Shown: one piece after another, positions 31,844 through 42,734 of the stretch
How positions within the stretch are numbered: the stretch's first letter is position 1
How the letters are laid out: every line of letters begins with the position of its first letter
DNA from: Elymus sibiricus
Lineage: Eukaryota > Streptophyta > Magnoliopsida > Poales > Poaceae
Direction: 5' to 3'
DNA length: 64,000 nt
NCBI GenBank assembly: GCA_039707655.1
Contig: CM077665.1
Location: 291,590,205 to 291,654,204 of the forward strand
The notes under the pieces: model-generated
The model's database searches: none
The model's input: only the letters and a program-made list of their open reading frames with translations
Told to the model about the DNA's origin: nothing
Translations under genes and position numbers: made by a program

Positions 31844-32823
31844 TATCTTTTTATTTTAAATAAAATGTTGCCTTCATTTCAGTTAATATTTTGCTCTTAT
31901 AAATGAACTGGAAAAAATTCCACGGAAAAGTTGTTTTTAACCATTTATTGAAGGAGAAATGTTGAAAGGAGGAATTAGAAAAAGAAACAAAGTAGGAGGG
32001 CAACAGAAGAGATCGACGCGTTTCATACGGGCACTACCGCGCATACGTGCGGTCGCATGAAACTTCAGAGCAAGCATCAAAAAGAGACAAAGAGATCGAC
32101 GGCGTATCATACGACCGCCATCGCTTGTTTGAGCAGTGGTATGGAACTTTCGTTGAAACCTTTCAAAATATAATAATTTGAAGATGGCATTCCAAACGGG
32201 GGCGAGCTCCCTCATTGGCGGTCGTTTGACTCTTCGACCAGGAGCATTCGCAGGAACAGAGAGAAAGATGACCTTTCGAACGATCACCAGGGCCTGTTCG
32301 AGCGCCCGTTTTGCCCTCTACCCGGCAAAACTTTAGTTAAGTAGGTTTGACGACGGCGTTTCAAACAAGCATGTGCGCCCGTTTGAGCACTTGTTTCAGA
32401 TATTTAAACCCTAGATCGGCTAAATTAGACATGGTCGTTTTTCTCGGGTTTTCATAAATCTAAGTCGTCGGCGCTGGGAGGTTTTCTTCTTCCTCCTCCC
32501 AACACCCAAAGCTCTCACATCTCTCTTTCAAACCCAAGCAAAAATCCTCCAAAACCTTCATTTCCTTGCGGATTTTGTTCGTTTGATCCGTGCATCTTCA
32601 TCCTCAGTGAGTTTCTCCTCCGATCCATGGTTTATTTGCATGTTTTGGTGGTGATTTCATCAATGTTCATATCCTTGATGAGATGCGTTATATTTTTGAT
32701 TTCCGGTCGATTTGCATATTAGGATTCAAAGTAACTCGTTAGAATCAATCTTAGGTAGTATTAGAACTTGATCCCCACGTAAAACTTACATTTTTCTATT
32801 GTTATTTTTGTTATGTGTAGAAA
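31844..32823 (+). other. Non-coding spacer of element B between protease and ORF1-like gene
   Basis: I see no gene. At 32400-32640 there is a C/T-rich leader-like stretch followed by a splice-acceptor-like TATTTTTGTTATGTGTAG just before the ATG at 32824. The downstream gene may therefore have been expressed from a spliced RNA. Confidence 0.45.
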
Positions 32824-34147
32824 ATGATGAGATCGGCAATTGTCGCGGTGAAGAAGGTCATGTGCTCGCGCTCAAAGCATGCCCGAAACGAGGGAGATGA
32901 ACTCCGTGTTGCTGTGAACAAGGACTTCCAACGCGTGAACAACCGAAGGATCACCCCCATGAAGTGGAAGTGTGACGTGTTCTTGGAGTCCCAAGGGCTT
33001 CACGATGATTTCGCATGGCTTGCGAACAATGTTGGGATGGGAGTTTTCAGCAACTTCCATTACCTGACGTATTGCAACATCACCGTGTAGCTCATCTCCA
33101 CCTTCTCCCACACTCTCGATGACTCGTGGGTGCCATCAAGGTGCTCACTCATGCTCGGAGGAGTTCAACACACTACGACGCTGGAGTAGTTCCGTAGTGC
33201 CTTTGGTTTTGAGAACCAAGGGGTTCTCGACACTAGGGGCATGCACGGTTGCTGACTCGTTGGGTTTGTGGGAGCTCATCTCCGTCAAGGATGAACACCA
33301 CCACCTCTCTGGTAGGAAGGTATCGAGCATCAAGACCCCCCCCCCATTCACTACTTCATGAGTTTCATTGCCAACACTATCTTCGGTTGGGAGATCCTCG
33401 GGGGCATGTCGAGCTAGGACATGTGTGTGCTCCATGCAGCACTCCACCCCGACTACACCCCAAGCCTAACTTAGGAACTTTTCTTATGCATCACCTCAGT
33501 AGGCAGCACAAGCAGCAGAGGGGGGCTATTTTTGTGGGAGGCGTACTAAATCGGCTTGCCGAGCACTTTGGCCTCGATCTTGATGCGATGCCGCACGTTC
33601 CAAGCCCTACGGTACTCAACCATAGGATTATGACTAACACTGACTTCATGGGGCCCGTGCAAGGGAGCATTGTTACAAATGTCCCCTACCTAACACTCAC
33701 ATTGTTGATGTTCGCTTGCCCTTACCACAAGCATTTACTATTTCTACGTGTGATATGTGGGTACTCTTTGTTGTGGAGATCAACGAGTACGGCCACGCAG
33801 TTGGTTTCGGGAACATTGCTCAACCCGAACCCGCTCTAGAGTGAGATGCTGCAGCAGCAGGTCCTTCCCATGGTTGGGATGCATGGGGTGATGCCCCCCA
33901 GCACGCACCCAACTTTCCACCACAAGCTGCCCCACATGTCCAATATGGGCAGCCTCAAGATTTTGTGCCCAGGTTTGAGTTTCAGCAAGTGCAGCAGCAG
34001 GTAGGAGAGATCCGTATGGACCTCCGTGAGGCCAACAACAACATTAACCTGCTGAGTGGGAACATGCAGTCCCTCTTTTCTTTCTGGCAGCCACATCTTG
34101 GAGCAGGAGGTCCGTCCTCTAGTGGCCCATCTTACCAGTGGCCATAG
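32824..34147 (+). pseudogene. ATHILA ORF1-like gene of element B (PF03078-like), decayed
   Basis: The ATG at 32824 follows a possible splice acceptor. The first frame gives PMKWKCDVFLESQGLHDDF and FSNFHYLTYC, then stops at 33088-33090. Other frames continue with SAFGFENQGVLDTRG, HYFMSFIANTIFGWEILGG, VLHAALHPDYTP, RLAEHFGLDLDAM and finally QQVGEIRMDLREANNNINLL near 34000. These phrases match the plan of the plant ATHILA ORF-1 family, whose role is unproven. Many stops and shifts break it. Its position downstream of the protease is where Athila elements carry their extra ORF. Confidence 0.7.
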
Positions 34148-35486
34148 TTTGGTCAGTGGGGCGACGATGACGTGGACATGGACTAGAGAGTAGGACAAGA
34201 GCCTAAGCTTGGGGGAGCTCATCCCCTAGTTATCCATGCATGCATATTTATTTTTCTTTTGTTTGTTTTTGTATTTTGCATGTTTATTTTCAGTTTGCAT
34301 AATAAACTGAGGAGCACACTTTGGTTTTGCTTTGTTGGAGTTCTTTTCATTTGGTTTTTGGAGCCTACAGGTTTGTTCTCCGCTAGCAAGAGGAAATGAA
34401 GAGAATGAATGGGGATTTGATGGAGGGGAAGAATGAGCCAGCGCGAGAAGGTATAACATATGCATAATCCCTTGTCTCGCAATATTATCCAAGGAAGAAT
34501 TTTCAGTGACTGGTTGCACTTAAATTAGTACCCCACGTTAGTTTAATGTCATCTAGTCATAACTCCCAATTTTAGATTTTGCTAGTCAAACCTTGTGGGA
34601 AAGCATGTTTTTGTTTTAAGTGAAAATCTGAAAAAAAGAGGTTAGGAACTTTCAAAGAGAACAGGTATTAAGCAATTCAACTCCACATGCTAATTTTGAG
34701 ACTTGATGACACCTATTGATGGAGTTGTTTAGAGGGATGAATATTTGAAGTGATGGAGGTTATGCCAAAATTTATTCGCAATACTTAAATCATGGAGCTC
34801 CAGCCCTAGGCTGGTTTCACGTCCCATTGTTATATGTTGAGATAATTCGCGCAACTGCAACTCCGTCACGAACTTGGGGATTGTGTGGTAAACGATCGAC
34901 CTTCTCCATGGGAGTGTGCAAGTGGCAAATAAGAGCACTGATCGCTGAGCTTGAAAGAGACAACCATTCTTGATCCATAGTGCATGAAATTAAGCCACGG
35001 CTAAACCCAATTGCATATAGTGAATTTTGGCATAACCCCGTCACCGAGAGTTGAAATCCCGAAGAATAATGACTAAGAGAAGTGCTTGAGAGCCATGACT
35101 AGGAGGCATTAGTGGGTGTTAATGAAAAACTTGAGTACTTTTCTATCTTTGATCTCCAAACCTTCTAAATGCATTTTGATGGTCAATTTTAAATTGAATA
35201 TCCATCTCATAGATGAACACCTTCATTTTCCTAAACACTTGGTTAGCAAAGAAAAATTGTTTTGAGAACTTATAACTAATGGTATGAGACTATACGTGGT
35301 TAGGCAAAGAGTTTAGGTGCAGCTATTCAATTGCAAATACTTTCCTGAATGATCTTGCAGGATAAGAGAGGATGGATATGATATATTTTCTCGAGCGGTA
35401 AAATTCTTTCCATTCAGACAAGCTCCTTTTCACTCTCTTGATTTCTTGCTTTCTCGAGGATGAGCAAAACTTAAGCTTGGGGGAGT
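34148..35486 (+). other. 3' non-coding region of element B
   Basis: No gene seen. A first polypurine-like motif CTAAGCTTGGGGGAGCTC is at 34203-34220 and the true tract TTAAGCTTGGGGGAGT is at 35471-35486, next to the LTR. The stretch between is AT-rich and resembles Athila-type 3' regions. Confidence 0.55.
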
Positions 35487-36183
35487 TGAAGGCTCGAGAA
35501 TTTGTGATGTTTTCCATGGTGATTCCCATTTGGTTTCATCGGATTTTTGTTATTCTTCGAGTATTTCTAATGCTAATCCAACAAAAGAGAGGAAAATCTA
35601 CTTTGTCCTATGGATGACAGGAAATATCATATTTGGATGGAAACCAAAGGAGATTGCTGCAAATCAAGCCAATTGGAGCGACTTTCCTGAAGAGAGCAAT
35701 GTGAACAGGCGTAGTAGAGTGTAAGGCGGCATTCCATGCGACCGCATGCGCTCGCATGAGAGGTTGTATGGACTGCCAGCAGCCCTTCCTCGTCTATACA
35801 ATCTACTTTCATGAAGGTACCACGAGGAGAAGAGAACCCTAGCCGTCGCCACACCATCCAGAACAGGAGAAGGGGTGATCTGAAGAACTCCCGAGGATCC
35901 TCATAGTTTTGGTTCATTGATCTCATCACCATCATCACCTCCTCCATTATTGTAAGAGGGATTGAAACTTGTAATCTTTACTCCATCTCATCTGAGATCA
36001 AGACTATTCAAGCACCATTTCATCTCATTATCGATATGGTTTATGTGGTTTCTATCTCTGTTGTGATTGATTCCCCTCTTATGGTGTATGAGTTATCCCC
36101 CTTGGGAGATATAGGTAAGTGGTAAGATTGATATGTGCCTATCCTATATGTTGTCATTCGAATTCATAGTAGTATGATCTACC
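35487..36183 (+). repeat. Partial 3' LTR of element B
   Basis: Starts TGAAGGCTCGAGAA after the polypurine tract; 35925-36183 aligns with 28451-28735. It stops where the copia LTR begins at 36184. The rest of this LTR is not found on the far side of the copia remnant at 53654. Confidence 0.8.
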
Positions 36184-37975
36184 TGTTGGGAAACGTAGTA
36201 GAAAACAAAAAAAAAATCACCCTACGATCAACCAGGAACACTATGAAGATACAATAACGATTGGGATCATGATCGTTACCGTCACCGAGTAGTAGCGGAA
36301 GAAGAGCGTGATGATGATGATTAAAATTAGAGTCCCTCAAACCATAGATGAATGATCCTGCAAACCGCCCACGAACAGTTCCTCGAACGTAAGACCCAAA
36401 GCACGGGTCTTCACGATTCGGCAGCGCTTCACCGTCTAGAGCTAATCGCTGCCAAAGAATTAGAGGGAGGAGATTGGAACCACACTGGACTTCTAATTAT
36501 GAGGATTAGAGGAACTAGACCTAGCTCTAATTAGTCAGCTAGGACTGACTAGAAATAGAAGAAGTAAACTAGAGGAGGCTCCAAAACTTGTGTATCCAAA
36601 AGGGCCAAATCCTCAAGTATATATAGGTTAGAGGGGGGAGGGGCAGCCACCAAGGAGGGAAACCCTCCTTGGTGCACCATCCTACGGGAGGAGGAGTCCA
36701 ACTCCTCCCCCACTCCAATTCACCCCACCCCCTCCATAAGGAAAGGGGGCGCCTCCACCACTTGGGCCCTTGTGGCCCAAGTTGCCTTCCACCTCTTGGC
36801 CTTTTTAGGCCCGTTGATACTTTATTAAATATAAAATTGTTCTAAAAACTTCCATACCATTTTATATATAATTCAACATCTCCGGAGACATTATCCACCT
36901 ATATATATTTATCGGTAATACCTGGTATTACCCGATATTCACCGTAACCCTTTCGGTGACCCCAGAACGCTTCTGGATCCTCTCGGAACTGTTTTGACTA
37001 TTAATGAAACAAATCCACAAATAAATCCTTGATACTCTCAACCTACTAACACTCAGAAAATTGTGATTGCCTTAAGCTTGTCACCCCGTAGATTCGGTAA
37101 CTTATAGACATGAACGAAACTCCTTCGTCCAGTGATCGATAGAAAAACCGTGGACGTCCATATTGATCCCTATGAGTACACGAATGATATTCGAGTGAAC
37201 CCTCGGTTACCATGTGATATTAACTTTGCTTTGTGATAGTTTACAAGACTCAAGAATCATTGGCATCCTCTTGAGTCATTTGCATGCTCGTTATACCGTT
37301 ATTCTGGTTACCGGTTTTGTTCTTCTTTCTCGGTGATGTGTTCCGGCATCCCCGTGACATAGTCACATGTGTCTGGTAAGACGATGATAGATGCCATCAC
37401 ACCGAGAGGGCCCTAATAATATCTCTCCATCGTCGGCGGAGCAAATCCCACTCTCGAGCAATCTAGTCCCTTGTCAAACTTTCCTATGAACATGTAAGTT
37501 GTCGTTATGATCACCTAGTTATAGATGATGTTTGAGCAACCCCAAAGCTCATGGTACGGTAAGAATTTTCTATGATACTCTCATGGTCTAAGGAACATAA
37601 AGCACATGTTAACACTCCGTGTTATAACAATTGATTTCAGACGATGTTATCTCAAAGTATAACAAACAAGTTTGGGTCGATTCAATACGATCGTTCTTCT
37701 AACGTCATACTCTCAATGTTGTTTTAGGACTATCATTACACCTAACGATATTCTAAGATTCAGAAAATATGATCAGTGACAACACTTGAGCAAGTCTGAG
37801 ATGCAAGACTGGGAACCTTTGTTTTACCGTTTATCATTCCACATGTGCATATGAGTTTTCCACGGAATCTCATATTCGAGGATTATGATAGTTACAGCAT
37901 AGAATATAAACTCTTAATTAAGAATGTGAAAATATAATAATACATTATTATTGCCTCTAGGGCATATTTCCAACA
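36184..37975 (-). repeat. 3' LTR of the BARE/Angela-like copia element
   Basis: Minus strand TGTTGGAAATATGCCCTAGA...ACGTTTCCCAACA, 1,792 bp. The start is diagnostic for the BARE1/Angela/WIS group. The minus-strand TATA (CCTATATATACTTG) is at about 36613-36626. The polypurine tract GCAAGTGGGAGAC is at 37976-37988. The left flank is CTACC; the matching copy would lie beyond the missing 5' LTR. Confidence 0.92.
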
Positions 37976-37988
37976 GTCTCCCACTTGC

Positions 37989-38793
37989 AATAGAGTCAAT
38001 AATATAGTTGCATGGTTTGTTAACACCTATGGCTTATCTGGTGTTGCTCATGCTTTTGTTTTAGTGGTAGAGCCTTCGTCACCAGCTTTGACATATTCAA
38101 AACCATATAATATTTTTGTCACATATGTCTATCTTTCTAGGATCCTTAAATCCTTTTGCTTTGAATAATGTCACTATTATTCATAATACAGTGTCATTGG
38201 TTTCATTGCATTTTGGATCACATTATTCGTATCACGACACTTCTTGAATACTTTATATCAAGACACTGCTTGCATATATCTCCAGACATCTTTTGAAACA
38301 TCTAATGTATTTCACTATATATTAACGTTATAGAATCCACAATTTTTGTTCATGTTTGAAAACTATTCAAAACAAAATAATATTAGCCCAATTTATATCA
38401 ATCATGAAGTTGATGTTGCTTGTAACCATTTACAACAACCTGCTTCATCTCCTCTATTTGGCTAGGAACAATTTCTTTGTCATCTCTAAGGTACTCAACA
38501 TACACCTAGTGAACTAATCCAAGATCACTTTGGTATTTGTTACTAAAATTTTAGTATGTAAGAAACTAATGGATTTATACACTTCATAGCTTTTATGATG
38601 GATTCAATCTATCGATATATATTGAATACGACTCAAGTTTTCATGCTTATCAATTGTCATTTAGATGTTGACCACTCCTAAGAATCATGATATCTAACAT
38701 TGAGAGAAAATGCTTTCTCTATTTTAAACCTTTTAAAACCTTGTCAATGTAATATTATTGGTTGAATATAATCAAACATTTTGATCTATCTCA
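37989..38793 (-). pseudogene. Reverse transcriptase end and RNase H remnant of the copia element
   Basis: Read on the minus strand, 38600-38780 gives phrases close to LSQSTYIDKVLKRF (here ILH-QGFKRFKIEKAF), from the end of the copia reverse transcriptase. At 38046-38083 the remnant LVTKALPLKQKHEQHQ matches the C-terminal LTKALPxxKHxQHQ of the BARE/Angela RNase H. No open frame of useful length remains. The CACTA insertion lies between these and the upstream reverse transcriptase. Confidence 0.65.
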
Positions 38794-38796
38794 TAT

Positions 38797-39330
38797 CACT
38801 AGTGCAGCCACGTGCTATACAAACGGTTTTTAACCCCTTTCCGTGACGTAGTATTAAACTGTTGCCTTGCATGTGTGGGCGATAGGGGGGCCAATCCGAC
38901 ACAACAGGGAAAACCCGTCGGCGATGCCTGCACCCGGTCACTCACGATGGGCAAAATATATCGTTTGCGATTCGAAGGGCCATCACAAACAGACATATTG
39001 GGGAAGACGTGTGAGATGAGCTTATCATCCCACACAGGGAATCCCAAGGTTACGTCTCCGTTCGTATTGTAGATCACACACAATTTTCTGCATAACATCA
39101 TTTGTGATAGGGCTAGTCATCACACACGATAGTTATAATTCTGTCATTTGCGTTATTCAAAACATCACTCATGGTGTCTAGAAGAAACTGTTTGGCATTG
39201 GGCTGCCCATCACACACATTTGCTATGAGAAAACGTTTGTGATTGGGTGTCCTAACGCACACATTTGTCGACCAGAATTCATGTGTGATTGCTCACCGAT
39301 CTAACACGCCAACTTTCTAGAAACTGTGTG
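38797..39330. repeat. Left terminal and subterminal repeats of the CACTA element
   Basis: The terminal CACTAGTGCAG is followed by many short units related to ATCACACAC, TTTGTGATTGGG and ACGGTTTNTGTG in both orientations (for example around 38990, 39110, 39200 and 39240-39300). In CACTA elements such subterminal repeats are the known binding sites of the DNA-binding transposon protein. Confidence 0.75.
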
Positions 39331-39616
39331 GGTTTGTTGAGGTCATCGCCCAAGGTGTAGTCTTAGAAACCGTCTGGAATGGGAACCCCAATAATCAGCC
39401 TGATTGCTCTTTTATTTATAATCCATTTAGTAATCAAATTAACATTTCATATCAAGCATAGAATATATTTCTTATTCGTAGTACGGCAACCAGGATTTCA
39501 TAATTGAATTACATCAGGGTACAACATCATATAGGCATATACTGCCTAGGTGCCCAATTGCACAACAGGACAAAGTTTCAAATGCAACATCTAAAACCTT
39601 CGGAAATTAAGTATCA

Positions 39617-40262
39617 TCATAGACGATAAATAGACAGATGAGTCTCATCTAGAAAATTGTTAAAGCGGAAGGTGAATATTGATCCTTCAATGATGTTGAA
39701 GGTCCTCGCAACTTTAGGCCAGTGCCTGTGGATGATTGCCCACCCATCCTTTGTACTCTTGAGGAAGACTTCAAGATTATACTGTGTGCGCTGTATGAAT
39801 ACCTTCCTTGCCTCTTGATCATACATGTAGTTTGAGACGTAATCATCGATGAACTGCCTTGAGAAGGACTGAAAACAAACATACGCATAAATATCTTTTC
39901 TAAAATTTGAAATGGCGCAAAGGGAAAAGGACAAGGTGAAAGAGATGGTAGCATCCTATAGTTGACTGATGTCTTCTTCATTGTGCAGACAAACATCTTT
40001 TTGTTTTTCATAGCTAGTTTCTTTATCTTAATAAACTTTCTGAGTTTCTTGATTTGACTGATATTCAAGGACACCTCATTTCCCCACATGCAAAAAGGGT
40101 CGAAGAGTGGGTCTAAACCTCTTCCAGCAGGACCTACATGTGCAAGAACAAATTATTAAAAACATTAATATTACAATGGTTCCTGCAATTGCACAATAAT
40201 GTGCTATTAGCCAAACGACCATGGATGTGCAAACCTCGATGGTAAACTTCAGTGTCCCCCAT
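39617..40262 (-). CDS. B3-like DNA-binding protein gene in the CACTA element, three exons
   Basis: Minus strand. Exon 1 is 40262-40235, exon 2 is 40133-39967 and exon 3 is 39868-39617. Each junction has GT and AG, and the phases join without a shift, giving 148 residues and a normal stop. The start MGDTEVYHRG is followed by GLDPLFDPFCMWGNEVS and a basic helix (KKLRKFIKIKKLAMKNKK). The C-terminal two thirds reads like a plant B3 fold: KKMFVCTMKKTS, an insertion, VFIQRTQYNLEVFLKST, GWAIIHRHWPKVARTFNI, EGSIFTFRF and LSIYRL. B3 domains bind DNA in the major groove. Whether the protein binds the transposon ends or host sites is not known. No other plausible gene on the CACTA is undamaged and domain-bearing. 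The B3 call is by motif memory. Confidence 0.65.
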
Positions 40263-40781
40263 TGTTTCCCCCTACAACATATTTAAGACAAATATTGATC
40301 AAGTTCTAAGTGATATTTGGCATACTATCAATGAAATATGTTAATGGAAAATAAACACATTGCGGATCCAACAGATTAATTTGAGCCACATGAAAAAGCC
40401 AGTTATCTAAACCAAGCATGCTAAGAACTAGGAAATATATAAATTCTATATGTTTCACATGTATTTAGTACATCTAAATTCGATTTATTCATCACATGCA
40501 TAACAATACAAAATTGTACCAACAACAATCGAACATCACATTGCAGAATTGAACTAAATAGTTAAATGATCACCACAACAAATGAACGAAACAGTTAACT
40601 CAGCACCACATTGCACAATAGAACATACTAAAAGGTCAGGTTGCAGTAGCATTACATGGGACATTTCACTAGAATTTCTAAATGAAAGGTAGTAGCGGCA
40701 CACGCAACAGGTAAACGAAACATGCTTAACCGGCGAAGCTAGGTGAACATAGGTCCTTAGTGATAAAGCTAAGAAAACAAG
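40263..40781. other. CACTA spacer upstream of the B3-like gene
   Basis: AT-rich, no gene seen. A weak minus-strand TATA-like TTAAATAT lies at about 40281-40288, some 20 bases before the ATG at 40262, so the leader would have to be short or the promoter lies further right. Confidence 0.4.
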
Positions 40782-41276
40782 CTATTCCTCATCGTCGGAG
40801 ATATCGATGATGATGGGATCCTTCAACATGGAAGAGGGCCAGGACTCCACACCGTGGGTGCATCCCTCGCAGTGGTGAGTGGCCTGATCCTGCCCCGGCA
40901 CCAACATGTCGGCTCTGGAGTTGAGGTAAGCACGGGCACGCTGAGAAAACACATCGAAGTCTTCATCGAACGCACCGGTGGTGCCCTCAAGAAAAGACCA
41001 CGAGCTGTCCTTTATAGCAGCCAACCGCGTGGCTGCGTTACCGCGCGAGGCGTCGACGATGGCCTCGACGGCGAGGTGCTCCTCCAAGATCTGGGGGTTG
41101 GCATGCATGGAATCCATCGCTGCCTCATCTGCGCGTGTAGCCACGATTTGCTGCTACACTGCCAAATGCTCTTTGAGATCCTGGCTATATTGTGTGCACC
41201 GTAGCTTTCGGCGGCGATTATTTGGAGGATGGGGTGGTGATTTGGGTGGAAGGTGTCGCGCCGGCGGTCGGGCCAT
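40782..41276 (-). pseudogene. Small acidic-tailed protein gene in the CACTA element, one nonsense codon
   Basis: Minus strand, 165 codons from ATG at 41276 to the stop at 40782. The N-terminus is Pro-rich (ARPPARHLPPKSPPHPP), followed by a basic RRRK and a probable helical region with a repeated motif: DLKEHLAV near codon 36 and ILEEHLAVEA near codon 60. The only break is TAG at 41154-41156, where a run of Gln codons makes CAG the likely ancestor. The last ten residues IIIDISDDEE have the form of a SUMO-interacting motif, hydrophobic I/V-x-I/V followed by acid. A TATA-like AATATATACC on the minus strand is at about 41469-41478. I do not recognise a named family. Confidence 0.5.
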
Positions 41277-42029
41277 GTGGGATGGAGGAGGAGGGGGTGA
41301 GGGGTATTGGGGAGGTGTCGATTACCTGACTAGATGGACAAGGCCGAGCAGCAGGAAGGAGCGTCGCCAGTGAGGAGGCGGCACTGCAAGCAAGCAATGA
41401 AGGTTTGAACTAGGAAATGTAGAGGAAAAGGTGGAAATGTGGCTTTTGATTGGTACCGGGAGCGAGGGAGGTATATATTTCCACGGCAGCCCAAAATTTT
41501 CATTCGGTGCAGCGAAAAACTGGCGCGGAAAGCACCATCGGACACAGTCTCTTATTTAGAACCGTGTGCGATATCAAAACATCACAAACGGTGCATGTGT
41601 TATACCCCATGTGTGATGAACTTGAACGTGCAAATTTTTCAGAATAGTTCTCGATATCAACACATCACCAACGAGCCTGTGCTATACCCCGTGTGTGATG
41701 AACTTGGACCTGCAAATGTTTGTCTCCAAGCTTCCGACATAAGATTGGGTACTACATATCACACAGTTCGTGCCAAAAAATTATGTGTGATGAACTTCAA
41801 TTTCATTTTCAATTGGAAGATGGAATGGGGATATGGCGGCAAATTTTTGGTCCGAATTTCCCTGGTTACAGTGGTCATCCACTTCGTCGCATAATTTAAC
41901 ATCAATTGCTAATTTGGGTACTACACAAAAGAGCCTACACCACAGCCCGCATTTACTTAATCAAGCAATTAAACAGAGTTGGTTGACCTAAACATTACTC
42001 TAACAAAAGACCAGCACTCTAAACAAAGA

Positions 42030-42650
42030 CTAATGTTCCGCCTGACACTCACCGATCTCCACAGCATCCTCCACGACTAGCTCGCGCTCGACGACCTCCA
42101 GGGGAAGGGGCTCCATGGCATCCATCGCCACATACTCTGCAAGCATCTCGCAATCTGCGTCTGCCATCTCTTTGGAAAAGGCCACCACGAGTCTGGTGTG
42201 GGCGGTTGTGGTCCGGGCATTGATAGCCTCCATCTTGGCAAGGGAGGATGCCGACGAATGGACGGCTACCCGAGCGCTCTTGGCAATTGCCAACTCTTCG
42301 GACGTAGGTTGCCGACCATTGTCGGAGAAGGCCGCTGCTATTTGTGCGGTGACCAACACGAGCTGGGTGTGGGCGGCCTCGGCATAGGAGTGGGCAGCCT
42401 CCATGAGGGCTACGGCGGCCGTCGAGGAACGGACAACAGCTGTGCCATTCTCGCCATTCGCTATCCCAGTCGTGGATGTTGCTGCCGCCATCTCAGATGC
42501 AGGGGCTACCCTTTCGGCGGCTGCAGCCACCCTGTTGGAGATGGCGGCCGCGCTCAAGGATGTTGTGAGTGCGTTCATGGCTGATGCAGCCGCGCTCCGG
42601 CTGGAGTGGGTCGCCGAAGTTGCCCTCACGATGCGGATCCACATCCCCAT
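42030..42650 (-). CDS. Ala-rich helical protein gene in the CACTA element, function unknown
   Basis: Minus strand, 206 codons from ATG at 42650 to a stop at 42030, uninterrupted. The N-terminal half is strongly Ala/Ser/Thr-rich with repeated AAA blocks (AAAISNRVAAAAERVAPASE). The second half has degenerate repeats built on AHTQLVLVTAQIAAAFS and AHTRLVVAFSKEMADAD, and the C-terminus is acidic (VERELVVEDAVEIGE). It looks like a helical scaffold or coiled coil. A large solo LTR sits only about 85 bases upstream of the ATG, which must have displaced the original promoter. High GC gives open frames on the other strand too (42115-42663), so expression is not certain. Confidence 0.45.
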   Translation of the reverse strand: MGMWIRIVRATSATHSSRSAAASAMNALTTSLSAAAISNRVAAAAERVAPASEMAAATSTTGIANGENGTAVVRSSTAAVALMEAAHSYAEAAHTQLVLVTAQIAAAFSDNGRQPTSEELAIAKSARVAVHSSASSLAKMEAINARTTTAHTRLVVAFSKEMADADCEMLAEYVAMDAMEPLPLEVVERELVVEDAVEIGECQAEH

Positions 42651-42734
42651 CTTTCATCGGTGACGCTTGAACAGTACAGTGGTCTGGGGGAAGAAGTGTG
42701 ATTGTGTGGTTGACGCGCCGGCGGTGGACTGAAG

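Larger units (their letters stand above)
28451..36183 (+). mobile_element. Athila-lineage LTR retrotransposon element B (gag-protease only)
   Basis: Right part of a 5' LTR (28451-29439), a degenerate primer site (TGACGCCGTTGCTC, about 29449-29462), broken gag-protease (29495-31769), a decayed ATHILA ORF1-like gene (32824-34147), a polypurine tract TTAAGCTTGGGGGAGT (35471-35486) and the left part of a 3' LTR (35487-36183). The first block of the 5' LTR was separated by insertion of element A, and the end of the 3' LTR was cut by the copia LTR at 36184. No reverse transcriptase or integrase is present, so it is non-autonomous or internally deleted. Confidence 0.8.

Noticed and set aside
32824..34147. 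Envelope gene in element B
   Set aside because: Its position suits an envelope-like ORF, but the phrases match ATHILA ORF1, and no signal peptide or membrane segment is visible.
34203..34220. CTAAGCTTGGGGGAGCTC as a second LTR boundary
   Set aside because: The sequence after it is not LTR-like and does not match any LTR; the true boundary is at 35487. It is a polypurine-like duplicate.
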